A DNA stretch of 33,785 bases. Origin: Halomonas sp. (lineage in GTDB: Bacteria > Pseudomonadota > Gammaproteobacteria > Pseudomonadales > Halomonadaceae). The position numbers were made by a program, and so were the translations under genes. Location of the stretch: positions 1 to 33,785 of the forward strand of contig NZ_VMQS01000028.1 of the NCBI RefSeq assembly GCF_007625055.1, read 5' to 3'. The notes under the pieces are model-generated. The model searched no databases, was not told the DNA's origin, and was given only the letters and a program-made list of their open reading frames with translations. Within the stretch, counting starts at the first letter, position 1, and each line of letters opens with the position of its first letter. This document shows, in pieces, positions 17,616-25,450 of the stretch.

Positions 17616-18011
17616 ATGATCGTCCGCAATATTGAAGAAGCGCGCCAGACAGACCGCCTAGTCAAGGCAGAAAATGGCAACTGGGACAGCACTCGCCTGG
17701 TACTCGCCGCAGATGGTGGTGATTTTTCTTTTCATATCACGCGTATCTACGAAGGTACAGAAACGCATATTCACTACAAGCATCACTTTGAATCGGTATA
17801 TTGCATTGAAGGGGAAGGGGAAGTTGAAACCCTGGCCGATGGCAAGATCTGGCCAATCAAGCCTGGCGATATCTATGTCCTTGATCAGCATGACGCGCAT
17901 CTCCTGCGTGCCCATAAGACGATGCATCTGGCTTGTGTATTCACACCCCCCATTACGGGGACTGAAGTTCATCGGGAAGATGGCTCTTATGCGCCTGCTG
18001 ATGAGGAATAA
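17616..18011 (+). CDS. ectC: L-ectoine synthase EctC
   Basis: Cupin-fold enzyme that cyclises N-gamma-acetyldiaminobutyrate to ectoine. It has 131 residues with [16 protein letters not shown], the cupin metal-binding stretch [22 protein letters not shown] and [18 protein letters not shown], all at family positions. The Shine-Dalgarno AAGGA lies at 17605-17609. A strong bidirectional terminator follows. With EctB missing here, ectoine production requires diaminobutyrate from a transaminase encoded elsewhere, or external supply. Confidence 0.97.
   Translation: MIVRNIEEARQTDRLVKAENGNWDSTRLVLAADGGDFSFHITRIYEGTETHIHYKHHFESVYCIEGEGEVETLADGKIWPIKPGDIYVLDQHDAHLLRAHKTMHLACVFTPPITGTEVHREDGSYAPADEE
17812..17819 (+). 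other. KOPS-like octamer (GGGAAGGG)
   Basis: Matches the FtsK-orienting consensus GGGNAGGG on the plus strand, left of dif and therefore pointing toward it. It lies inside ectC, where coding constraint (Glu-Gly-Glu-Gly) could also explain it. Confidence 0.45.
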
Positions 18012-18031
18012 GGCATAGCCGTATGATAAAA

Positions 18032-18069
18032 CAGCCCGCCAAAGACACCTGTTGGCGGGCTGATTTGTT
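18032..18069. terminator. Bidirectional intrinsic terminator between ectC and the DUF3833 gene
   Basis: An 11-bp perfect stem, CAGCCCGCCAA (18032-18042) with TTGGCGGGCTG (18052-18062), has a 9-base loop. ATTTGTTT follows on the plus strand, and GTTTTAT follows on the minus strand. It separates two convergent genes and can serve both. Confidence 0.9.
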
Positions 18070-18611
18070 TAGCGCTGTTCAAATACCAGCGTGATTTCGC
18101 CGAGTGTTAAACCAAATTTACGCATTGCCGTACGGTTAATCAGTTTTCCATCGGGTTGCAGGTACATCCAGTCATCCATGGTGAACGTCAAGGTCCGGCC
18201 ACTGACTTCTATATCCAATGGGTAACGCATGTGAAAAGCATTGCCGTATTGTCTGGCTTCAACGTTGCCTTCCACATCGTTGGCCGAGCCATTCCAGGTG
18301 TGCTCGTCAATACGTTCAAATGTCCATACCCGTCGGTCTGTTTCACCGTTGGCAAAGACAAAGGCTTCATCCAGCACCAGGGTGTCACCCTCGTAAGTCC
18401 CTTCAATATCCACGGTAAACTGGCGCTGAATTTCGCCACTGTAGTCCTGTACGATTCCCCAGGCCCGGGTTTCACCTTCAAAGTATTCGGCAATATCCAG
18501 CGTGGGCGTGGTGTCTGCATACTGTTCGATATCAACGCTGGTACAACCGGTTAAAAGCAGGATTGCCAGCGATAGCACGCTCCAACGCCAAAAACGATCT
18601 AACAGGGCCAT
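18069..18611 (-). CDS. DUF3833-family lipoprotein
   Basis: A 180-residue lipoprotein. The start at 18611 has AGGAGA at good spacing and gives a signal peptide with lipobox LTGC, lipidated Cys23. An ATG at 18683 would place 24 extra residues before it. The body has family landmarks FEGETRAWGIVQDYSGEIQRQF, DGETDRR-type turns, WTFERIDEHTWNGSA and DDWMYLQPDGKLINRTAMRKFG, typical of DUF3833, a lipocalin-like fold of unknown role in the envelope. It is convergent with ectC and divergent from the gene at 18859, with dif in between. Confidence 0.85.
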   Translation of the reverse strand: MALLDRFWRWSVLSLAILLLTGCTSVDIEQYADTTPTLDIAEYFEGETRAWGIVQDYSGEIQRQFTVDIEGTYEGDTLVLDEAFVFANGETDRRVWTFERIDEHTWNGSANDVEGNVEARQYGNAFHMRYPLDIEVSGRTLTFTMDDWMYLQPDGKLINRTAMRKFGLTLGEITLVFEQR

Positions 18612-18721
18612 GGGAGATTCTCCTGAGGACAGCCAAGGGGTAAATATCACAAAACCATACACTGTACAGGAGTTGTCGAGCAACGCCTTGTCAAAATTAC
18701 AGAACCAATGGACGACCCTAG

Positions 18722-18749
18722 AGTTCGCATAATATATATTATGTTAAAT
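18722..18749 (+). other. dif: dif, chromosome dimer resolution site
   Basis: The 28 bases comprise a XerC-type arm AGTTCGCATAA (18722-18732), a central TATATA (18733-18738) and a XerD-type arm TTATGTTAAAT (18739-18749). The right arm is identical to that of E. coli dif as I recall it, and the whole differs from it at three positions (1, 4 and 13). The 11-6-11 spacing is exact, and the site is intergenic, between divergent genes. XerCD act here with FtsK to resolve chromosome dimers, so this marks the replication terminus. Confidence 0.93.
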
Positions 18750-18858
18750 ATGCTGATTGATGATATCACTTGTTCACAATGTCGTCTGCACGGTGTTGGA
18801 CAAGCTTGCCATCGACTCCTTATCATGCCTCATTCGTTGATCAAGGGATTTATCTGCT

Positions 18859-19773
18859 ATGCGCAACGGTTGTTCATGGATGGCCATCTCGCCCACCCCC
18901 CTTAACAAAAACCTCTCCAGGCTACTTATGGTCACCCTGCTAGCGACCCAGTTGACCGGGTGTGCCGCTCTGCGATCAGACCAACCGCAGGATTCTGCTC
19001 TCCAGCCGCTAGGCAGAGAGGCGTTTAATCAGCGCATTGATGAACTGGCTTTATCCCTTGAATCGCAGTGTGATACTTCGCCGCTATTAGACAGCCAGCA
19101 GCGTCAGGCGCAGCGCATGACGGCCGATGTGCGTGAAATTGGCAGCTTGTTAAGAAAACTCAACGATAATGTAGACAACCTGACGCTGGCCGCCCCTCAA
19201 ATCGTCCCGACGGGCACTCAACAACCCGTGGCGGCCGAATTATGCAGTCAGGAGAATTCGCCCAGCGGAAACAAGACCCTCGTCGGTCGCAGTGAGTGGA
19301 TTGGTTTACCTCATCTAGGCACATCTCTCAAGGCGCGTATTGATTCCGGGGCCAATACGGCATCGCTTTCTGCAACGGAAATTACCCCCTTTGAACGTGA
19401 CGGTGAAGACTGGGTGCGCTTTAAATTGGCACTTAATGACAACGACGAGGTCGTAGAAAGTGCCCAAAAGGAAGCGTTCGAAGCCCCGGTTGAACGCCGG
19501 GTCAAGGTGCTACAGGCAACAGGTGAAGATTCACGCCCGGTTATTTCACTATTGGTGATCCTGGGGCCGATTCGTCAGCATGCTGAATTTACCCTGAATG
19601 ATCGTACCCATCTCAATTTCCCTGTATTGCTGGGTAGGCGTTTTTTGCTGGATATCGCGCTTATCGATGTGGCTGAAAGCTATCTGCATGAGCGGCCAGA
19701 GTTTTCTGGCGGCACCCCTGCAGATCAAACGGTCAATGCCCCTTCATCAGACATGGATACGAATGATGACTGA
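18859..19773 (+). CDS. Retropepsin-like 'ATP-dependent zinc protease' family lipoprotein (PF05618-type)
   Basis: A 304-residue lipoprotein with lipobox LTGC near residue 35, a helical linker (about 50-120) with VREIGSLLRKLNDNVDNLTL, and a C-terminal aspartic-protease-like domain (about 145-290). The catalytic-type D-S-G is in ARIDSGANTASL (Asp162), and the later LGRRFLLDIALIDV matches the retropepsin hydrophobic-Gly segment. The historical name 'zinc protease' is doubtful: the motif is that of retroviral-type aspartic proteases. ATG 18859 has AAGGGA ten bases upstream; ATGs at 18880 or 18928 are alternatives. It starts a three-gene cluster with the transglutaminase-like membrane protein and the ATP-grasp ligase. 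Confidence 0.85.
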   Translation: MRNGCSWMAISPTPLNKNLSRLLMVTLLATQLTGCAALRSDQPQDSALQPLGREAFNQRIDELALSLESQCDTSPLLDSQQRQAQRMTADVREIGSLLRKLNDNVDNLTLAAPQIVPTGTQQPVAAELCSQENSPSGNKTLVGRSEWIGLPHLGTSLKARIDSGANTASLSATEITPFERDGEDWVRFKLALNDNDEVVESAQKEAFEAPVERRVKVLQATGEDSRPVISLLVILGPIRQHAEFTLNDRTHLNFPVLLGRRFLLDIALIDVAESYLHERPEFSGGTPADQTVNAPSSDMDTNDD

Positions 19774-19811
19774 CCACTCATCGTACTGAGTGGCTACCTA
19801 ACCAAGGAAGC

Positions 19812-21335
19812 ATGATGTCACGACTGCCCTTCTATTTTATTGTCGGGATTTTATTGGTGGCTGGTATCGCCATGAGCGTTCAGCGCCACCTGCAGTTTGA
19901 AATTCCCTGGTTGCCTGGAAAGCAGCAAGAAGTCTGGGAAGTTGAAGCCATGATCAATTTCAGCGCCCAGGATGCACCGGTGGAAGTCAATTTTGCCCTG
20001 CCTTCCCATCAGGAAGGGTTTCGGATACTGACTGAAAATACGGCATCATCGGGGTATGGTCTGGCATACCAGTCAAATGAGCGGGGTCGCCGTGCCCAAT
20101 GGTCTATTCGTCATGCCAGTGGTTCACAGCAGTTGTATTACTCAGCGCAGATACTGGTGTCACCTGAGGCTCGTGCGCCGGAGCAACGACCACCGGACCT
20201 ACCCTCGGTAACCGCCTGGGAACGTCCCTATGATACGGCTGCCCGAGAGGTTATCGAACGCGCTTGGACGCGCAGTGCCAATAATGCCTCCTTTACGCGC
20301 GCGTTGATTCGCGATGTCAATGGCGAACAGCAAGGTGAAAACGCCAGGCTGTTGCTGACCCAGTTTGAACCTGGCGAGCTTATCGTGAGACTGCTCGGAC
20401 AAGCCGACGTAAAAGCGCGGTCCATCAGTGGCCTTTTGCTTGAAGACGGCCGACGTCGGCAGACATTGACCCAATGGATCCAGGTCTACAGCGAAAACGA
20501 CAAGCAATGGTGGTTATTTGACCCGGAAACCGGTGAGCAGGGAAAGCCGGACAATCTGTTACTTTGGGAAACTGGCGGGCAGGCTGTACTGGAGGTACTG
20601 GGCGGAACAAACTCGCGGGTCACCTTCTCAATGTTGACCCATTCCCAGCCGGCTTCTGCGGCGGTACGCAACCACCTCTCTGACGACACCTTGCTCAACT
20701 TTTCAATCCATAGCCTACCGCTTGAGGAACAGGCACTTTTCCAGACAATCCTGTTGATTCCGATTGGTGCGCTGGTCGTCGTTTTCCTGCGTGTGCTGGT
20801 AGGCATCAAGACATCCGGTACCTTCATGCCTGTGCTGATTGCCCTGGCGTTTATCCAGACCACCCTTTTAACCGGTTTGATCGGGTTTTTGCTGATCGTT
20901 GCAGTGGGTCTTGTCATTCGTAATTATCTGTCCTATCTCAACCTGCTGTTGGTTGCCCGGGTGTCTGCGGTGATAATAACGGTGATTGCGATTATTTCGA
21001 TCTTCTCGGTCGTTGCCTATCGGATGGGGCTTAATGCGGGGCTTACGATTACCTTTTTTCCGATGATTATCCTTGCCTGGACGATAGAGCGCATGTCGAT
21101 CCTGTGGGAAGAGGAAGGTCCCAAGCAGGTATTGATTCAGGGTGGCGGCAGCCTGATTACCGCCGTGTTGGCTTTTCTGGCGATGAACAATCCTGTTGTG
21201 CGCCATATCACCTTTAATTTCCTGGGCATTCAACTGATCCTGATGGCGCTGATTCTGCTATTGGGAAACTATACCGGTTACCGCCTGCTTGAACTGCGCC
21301 GTTTCAAACCCATCACCGATGACGAACCGTCATGA
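19812..21335 (+). CDS. Inactive transglutaminase-like domain fused to seven-helix membrane domain
   Basis: A 507-residue inner-membrane protein. One N-terminal helix (about 5-22) leads to a periplasmic domain with a transglutaminase-like core (about 140-260). The C-terminal 200 residues form about seven helices (LFQTILLIPIGALVVVFLR, SGTFMPVLIALAFIQTTLL, VARVSAVIITVIAIISIFSV and others). In the transglutaminase part the catalytic Cys is absent and the usual His-Ala-Trp reads TQW, though W-x-x-F-D is kept. It is therefore a binding rather than a catalytic module, as in the known family. AAGGAAGC precedes the start; ATG 19815 is an equally good alternative. Its stop overlaps the next start (21332-21335). 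Confidence 0.88.
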   Translation: MMSRLPFYFIVGILLVAGIAMSVQRHLQFEIPWLPGKQQEVWEVEAMINFSAQDAPVEVNFALPSHQEGFRILTENTASSGYGLAYQSNERGRRAQWSIRHASGSQQLYYSAQILVSPEARAPEQRPPDLPSVTAWERPYDTAAREVIERAWTRSANNASFTRALIRDVNGEQQGENARLLLTQFEPGELIVRLLGQADVKARSISGLLLEDGRRRQTLTQWIQVYSENDKQWWLFDPETGEQGKPDNLLLWETGGQAVLEVLGGTNSRVTFSMLTHSQPASAAVRNHLSDDTLLNFSIHSLPLEEQALFQTILLIPIGALVVVFLRVLVGIKTSGTFMPVLIALAFIQTTLLTGLIGFLLIVAVGLVIRNYLSYLNLLLVARVSAVIITVIAIISIFSVVAYRMGLNAGLTITFFPMIILAWTIERMSILWEEEGPKQVLIQGGGSLITAVLAFLAMNNPVVRHITFNFLGIQLILMALILLLGNYTGYRLLELRRFKPITDDEPS

Positions 21336-22345
21336 AGGGGTTTCTGAATCAACTGACCCTAGCGTGGACATCGCCGTCGCGCCTGCGTGATAAAGGCATA
21401 ATCGGTATGAACAGGCGAAATATCCGCTATATCGGCCGCTATAACAATCGTCGTCTCTATCCGCTGGTGGATGACAAACTCAAGACCAAGCTGCTGGCGC
21501 AATCGCACGGTGTCACCTCACCGGTATTGATTGGTACGGTGGAGACCCAATTTGGCATCAAGCAGTTGAGAGCTACCTTACAGGGGCATCGCGGCTTTGT
21601 GGTCAAACCGGCCAAGGGTAGCGGAGGCAAAGGCATTCTGGTGATTGAGCAATCTGATGGTCAGGCCTATATCAAACCAAGCGGCGCCCGGCTGTCGCTG
21701 GTCGATATAGAGCGTCACGTATCAAATATTCTTTCTGGCCTCTACTCGCTGGGTGGGTCACCGGATGTTGCCGTTATCGAAACACTGATCAATTTTGATA
21801 AAAGCCTGCTGGCCTACACCTACGAAGGTGTGCCGGATATTCGCGTGATCATTTTCAAAGGCTATCCGGTCATGGCCATGATGCGCCTGTCAACTGCTGC
21901 GTCAGATGGCAAGGCCAACCTGCACCAGGGAGCAGTGGGAGTCGGGCTGGATATTGCCAGTGGCCATGCATTGCGCGGTGTTCAGTTCGACCGCCCTTGT
22001 CAGCGTCACCCGGATACGGATCATGATCTGGCCGAGCTTAAAGTGCCGCATTGGCAAACCCTGCTCAACCTGGCAGCCAGCTGCTATGAAATGACAGGCC
22101 TGGGTTACCTGGGCACCGACATGGTACTTGACCGGGACCACGGCCCCATGCTTCTGGAACTGAATGCGCGTCCGGGGCTGGCGATCCAGATGACCAACGG
22201 GGAAGGTTTACGGCCGCGCCTGGACCTGATCGAACGTCAACCGGAGGGCTTGGCGCCCCGGGCCAGAGTCGCCTTTGCCCAGCATCACTTTGCACGGCAC
22301 AGCGAACTGGTAAGCAGCGCTGACAGTACGGATGTAAACACGTAA
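21332..22345 (+). CDS. RimK-related alpha-L-glutamate ligase-like ATP-grasp protein
   Basis: A 337-residue cytoplasmic ATP-grasp enzyme. Landmarks are the phosphate-binding loop VVKPAKGSGGKGILVI (about 90-105), the ATP-contact stretch DIRVIIFKGYPVMAMMRLS, and the metal-binding end TDMVLDRDHGPMLLELNARPGLAIQ. The group is related to RimK, which adds glutamate to proteins; the true substrate of this branch is unknown to me. It overlaps the previous gene by ATGA, so expression is coupled. Together with the retropepsin-like lipoprotein and the transglutaminase-like membrane protein it forms a set predicted, from comparative genomics of ATP-grasp ligases, to make or process a peptide modification. 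Confidence 0.88.
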   Translation: MKGFLNQLTLAWTSPSRLRDKGIIGMNRRNIRYIGRYNNRRLYPLVDDKLKTKLLAQSHGVTSPVLIGTVETQFGIKQLRATLQGHRGFVVKPAKGSGGKGILVIEQSDGQAYIKPSGARLSLVDIERHVSNILSGLYSLGGSPDVAVIETLINFDKSLLAYTYEGVPDIRVIIFKGYPVMAMMRLSTAASDGKANLHQGAVGVGLDIASGHALRGVQFDRPCQRHPDTDHDLAELKVPHWQTLLNLAASCYEMTGLGYLGTDMVLDRDHGPMLLELNARPGLAIQMTNGEGLRPRLDLIERQPEGLAPRARVAFAQHHFARHSELVSSADSTDVNT

Positions 22346-22388
22346 ACTGAAGATGTTCCCTATTATCGCTACCCAGTAGAGCCTCTGC

Positions 22389-22835
22389 ATGCCCCAGACC
22401 ACTGCCTTGATCCAGCAAGCTGCAAACCAGTGTCAGTCACGTGGCGTTCGTTTCACGCCTATTCGTCGTAAAGTGCTGGAATTGATCGCTCACAGCGGTG
22501 GCGGTTTGAAAGCCTATGATCTGCTTGATCAGCTCTCGACCGAGCATGCGGCAGCCCGTCCGCCGACGGTCTACCGTGCGCTGGATTTTCTGATAGAACA
22601 GGGCCTGGTGCATCGCATAGAATCGCAGAATGCTTACGTGGCCTGCGCCTGCCCTGAACATGCGCATGGTTTTCAGCTTTTGATCTGCCGTATTTGCGGC
22701 TATGTGGAAGAGCTGCATCTTGACGATATTGGGGCACAGCTGGCGGCCAAAGCGAACGATAAGGGCTTCAAGGTAGAGCGTCAGACCATTGAATTGCAAG
22801 GCCTTTGTGCGCATTGCCAGTCAGCGGCCGAGTAA
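22389..22835 (+). CDS. zur: Zinc uptake regulator Zur (Fur family)
   Basis: Fur-family metal-responsive repressor, 148 residues. The winged-helix domain (about 1-80) contains [15 protein letters not shown] and the recognition helix [23 protein letters not shown]. The metal and dimer domain has [23 protein letters not shown] and a C-terminal CAHC, giving the two CxxC pairs of the structural zinc site. The sequence style (AYDLLDQL, cysteine-rich centre) fits Zur rather than Fur. It represses zinc uptake genes, none of which are in this window. No strong ribosome-binding site precedes the ATG. Confidence 0.9.
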   Translation: MPQTTALIQQAANQCQSRGVRFTPIRRKVLELIAHSGGGLKAYDLLDQLSTEHAAARPPTVYRALDFLIEQGLVHRIESQNAYVACACPEHAHGFQLLICRICGYVEELHLDDIGAQLAAKANDKGFKVERQTIELQGLCAHCQSAAE

Positions 22836-22894
22836 CACAACCCTGTATCGACAACCTCGTACTTCCATTATCATCGTTATTTCAAGAGAGCCTT

Positions 22895-23338
22895 ATGTCG
22901 ACTCTGTTCAAGCAGCTAGAGCCAGCCGAACCTGCGATTGACCTGCCTGACCTGAATACCCTGCTGGATGCCATCAAGTTCAACGAGCAAGGCCTGATTC
23001 CCGCCATTGCCCAGCAGTTTGATAGTGGTGAAGTGTTGATGATGGCCTGGATGAACCGTGAAGCGCTGAATGAAACTCTGCGTACCGGGCGGGTTTGCTA
23101 TTATTCCAGGTCACGCGGGACGTTATGGCGTAAAGGGGAATCTTCCGGTCAGCAGCAGCGCTTGAAGTCAGCGGCGCTGGACTGTGACGGGGATACCCTG
23201 CTGGTCAAGGTGGATCAGACCGGACCGGCCTGCCACTCGGGCCGACGCAGCTGTTTCTATATTGAGCTTACTGAAAACAGGATAGATATCAATACTCAGC
23301 CGCTTATCGACCCCGCTGAACTGTATGGCAAGGGTTAA
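22895..23338 (+). CDS. hisI: Phosphoribosyl-AMP cyclohydrolase HisI
   Basis: Third enzyme of histidine biosynthesis, opening the purine ring of phosphoribosyl-AMP. It has 147 residues with the family stretch [37 protein letters not shown], the metal-binding [28 protein letters not shown] and no fused HisE domain. The start at 22895 has AAGAGAG; an earlier ATG at 22805 would overlap zur and add 30 unrelated residues. Its end overlaps yidD by 14 bases. The other his genes are not nearby. Confidence 0.96.
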   Translation: MSTLFKQLEPAEPAIDLPDLNTLLDAIKFNEQGLIPAIAQQFDSGEVLMMAWMNREALNETLRTGRVCYYSRSRGTLWRKGESSGQQQRLKSAALDCDGDTLLVKVDQTGPACHSGRRSCFYIELTENRIDINTQPLIDPAELYGKG

Positions 23339-23678
23339 GTTCTCACTACCGGGCGTATGCCGCGCAGTCATCAAGGGCCTCAAGCGAGCTCTTGTGCTAC
23401 TCCTGGTGGGGTTGATCCGCCTTTACCAGCTGGTGATCAGCCCGCTGCTTGGGCCGCGCTGCCGGTTCTGGCCGAGCTGCTCGTCCTACAGCATAGAGGC
23501 ACTACAGGTGCATGGCCCACTCAAGGGGGGATGGATGGCAATCCGGCGTATCCTCAAATGCCACCCGGGTAACCCCGGCGGAATGGACCCTGTGCCCGGT
23601 GGGCGCAGCGAACAGCTCTGCAAGGACGATGATTGCACGCCTGACTCTCAAAAGGTGTCAGACAATAAAACGCCTTAG
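23325..23678 (+). CDS. yidD: Membrane protein insertion efficiency factor YidD
   Basis: Small amphipathic protein that helps YidC-dependent membrane insertion. It has 117 residues, longer than the usual 70-90. The core (about 20-90) has [31 protein letters not shown], the Gly-rich [29 protein letters not shown] and three conserved cysteines. It has an extra N-terminal arm and a C-terminal tail of about 25 residues ([12 protein letters not shown]). It normally lies next to rnpA and yidC near the origin; here it overlaps hisI near dif. Its stop overlaps the convergent sufE stop by four bases (23675-23678). Confidence 0.93.
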   Translation: MARVKFSLPGVCRAVIKGLKRALVLLLVGLIRLYQLVISPLLGPRCRFWPSCSSYSIEALQVHGPLKGGWMAIRRILKCHPGNPGGMDPVPGGRSEQLCKDDDCTPDSQKVSDNKTP

Positions 23679-24085
23679 TTCGTCTGTTTGGCCACGCTGT
23701 AGATACGCTCTAACATGGCATTCAGGCCGTTACTGCGCGTCGGCGAGAGATGCTTGTCGAGTCCGAGGTCTGCCATGAAGTGCGGTGGCGTACTCTGTAT
23801 GTCCTCCGCTGAGCGCTCATTATAGATGCGCAGCAATACGGCAATCAGCCCGGCAACAATTGCAGCATCAGAAGTTGCCTTGAACGTCAGCTTGTCGCCC
23901 TGCTGCTCATGGATCATCCAGACATTGGATTGACAGCCCTGAATCTTGTTTTCCTCTGTCTTTAATGTATCTGGGAACTCAGGCAACTGTTTTCCCATGT
24001 CGATAATGTATTGATAACGGTCCATCCAGTTATCAAATATCTCGAACTCTTCAACCAGCTCTTGCTGGGCTTGCTCAGTACTCAT
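23675..24085 (-). CDS. SufE/CsdE-family sulfur acceptor protein
   Basis: Accepts persulfide sulfur from a cysteine desulfurase (SufS or CsdA) for Fe-S cluster assembly. It has 136 residues with the family N-terminus, [19 protein letters not shown], and the active cysteine in GCQSNVW at residue 51, the same position as Cys51 of E. coli SufE. No desulfurase is adjacent, so the partner is encoded elsewhere and SufE versus CsdE cannot be decided. AAGGAAAG precedes the ATG. It lies 66 bases downstream of the integrase on the same strand. Confidence 0.93.
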   Translation of the reverse strand: MSTEQAQQELVEEFEIFDNWMDRYQYIIDMGKQLPEFPDTLKTEENKIQGCQSNVWMIHEQQGDKLTFKATSDAAIVAGLIAVLLRIYNERSAEDIQSTPPHFMADLGLDKHLSPTRSNGLNAMLERIYSVAKQTN

Positions 24086-24151
24086 GATCTTTCCTTAAGG
24101 TGTGTCGGGTCGATGCTTTATAAGCTTGACAGGATTATAACGCGTAACGCC

Positions 24152-25387
24152 CTACTCAGGCGATGATGACTGCAAACGGTGACGCTGCTGTTCAAGGTGC
24201 CACTGCTCATCTTCGCTGTGTAAATAACGGGAAGTGGTCTCCAGCCGGGCATGACGGGCACTTTCAGCCAGATAACGCAGACTGACGCCGGCCTGGGCCT
24301 GGTGGGTAATCGACGTATGACGAAGCCAATGAGGGGTGGCATGACGTAAGGCCTCTGTCTGCGCTGCGTCACCACCCTCCTGTTCCAGTGCGTCTGCCGC
24401 TTGCTGGAAGGTGGCGCGGATCAGGCGATAAAGCTGATTATCGCTGATACGACGTTGACCATTCAGCGAACGCAACAAGGGGGTGTCTTCCTGGAATAGC
24501 GGCTCGGGCGTCAACCCCAGAACGTTTCTCCATTGCGCCAGTTGGCGTATGAAATCATCCGGAACCGGCACCTTGGCAACCTTGTCGCCCTTACCGGTCA
24601 CCTCCCACCACCAGCGCCCTTCTCTTTGCTGGATATCTCCCATGTGTGCCGCCGCCATTTCGCTGATGCGTGGGGCCAGCATATAAGCAAAGGCGAAGAT
24701 AATCCGGCGGCGTGCCTGCTCGAATTGAGCACGTGGGTGGCTGTCTGTCTCCCGCTGCAGCCATTCCCATAGCCAATCCCACAGGCTTTTTTCCAGGTAT
24801 CGCTCGATTCGGGGCGTCTGATTGTTCAGGCGACGGGATTTATCGCGCATCAGTCTGAACGGGTTGTGCGTCACCCAGCCAGCTTCCACCAACCAACTGA
24901 ACATACCTTGCAGGATTACCAGGCTCTGGCGGCGGCTGGAAGCTGACAAAGGGCCGCGAAAAGGACGCCAATCCGGGTGCTGCCTGGGTTTTGAAGGCCC
25001 GACCCATATCCTGCTGGGCTGGGGGTCCGCCAGAAAGGCTTCAAACGCCTGAAGTGCTGCACGATCAACCGCGTTAAGGCTCAGCTGTTGCTGGGCAAGC
25101 CATAACAGCAAACGTTCCGCTTCGCGCTGATAGGTACGCCAGGTTTGCGGGCTGGCAGTGTATTCGCTCAACCAGTGAGTGACAGCATCAGCATCGTTGT
25201 ATGCGTTGATCCGCAGTGACGGCTGAGGACTCGGTTTGCCAGGCAGCCATTCGGTACGTAAAGCATTGTTTTCTAGTCCACTAACAGTACCTTGAGATTC
25301 CAGCCCTGTATCCACGCCCTGCCCCTTTGAATGCCTATGTATCCAAGACCTGAAGGTCTTATCACAACACCTTGCTGACAGTGCCAT
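24152..25387 (-). CDS. Tyrosine recombinase (phage integrase family)
   Basis: Site-specific recombinase of 411 residues. A SAM-like core-binding domain (about 60-190; TWRTYQREAERLLLWLAQQQ, VILQGMFSWLVEAGW) is followed by the catalytic domain. All catalytic residues are seen: Arg240 (MLAPRISEM), a Lys in GKGDKVAK (267-269), His353-x-x-Arg356 (HWLRHTSI), His379 and the nucleophile Tyr388 in SRYLH. It is longer than XerC/D (about 300), with a charged N-terminal extension. No clear ribosome-binding site precedes the ATG at 25387, so the true start could be further in, for example the GTG codon of Val25. It is divergent from a KfrA-like gene across an AT-rich, repeat-rich gap. No phage or cargo genes flank it. 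Confidence 0.9.
   Translation of the reverse strand: MALSARCCDKTFRSWIHRHSKGQGVDTGLESQGTVSGLENNALRTEWLPGKPSPQPSLRINAYNDADAVTHWLSEYTASPQTWRTYQREAERLLLWLAQQQLSLNAVDRAALQAFEAFLADPQPSRIWVGPSKPRQHPDWRPFRGPLSASSRRQSLVILQGMFSWLVEAGWVTHNPFRLMRDKSRRLNNQTPRIERYLEKSLWDWLWEWLQRETDSHPRAQFEQARRRIIFAFAYMLAPRISEMAAAHMGDIQQREGRWWWEVTGKGDKVAKVPVPDDFIRQLAQWRNVLGLTPEPLFQEDTPLLRSLNGQRRISDNQLYRLIRATFQQAADALEQEGGDAAQTEALRHATPHWLRHTSITHQAQAGVSLRYLAESARHARLETTSRYLHSEDEQWHLEQQRHRLQSSSPE
25317..25324 (-). other. KOPS-like octamer (GGGCAGGG on minus strand)
   Basis: Reads CCCTGCCC on the plus strand. It lies right of dif, and its minus-strand GGGNAGGG orientation points back toward dif, opposite to the octamers on the left side. 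Confidence 0.45.
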
Positions 25388-25398
25388 TACTGTTGACT

Positions 25399-25430
25399 AA
25401 ATTCAAGATAATAAGGGTAATCTTGAATTT
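25399..25430. repeat. Perfect 11-bp inverted repeat between integrase and KfrA-like genes
   Basis: AAATTCAAGAT (25399-25409) and ATCTTGAATTT (25420-25430) are exact inverse complements separated by 10 bases. It lies 11 bases before the integrase start codon. It could be an operator for the KfrA-like protein, a core recombination site for the adjacent recombinase (11-bp arms are typical of Xer-like sites, but the spacer is longer than the usual 6-8), or a regulatory hairpin. Confidence 0.7.
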
Positions 25431-25450
25431 ATTCTCGCATCATAAATATT

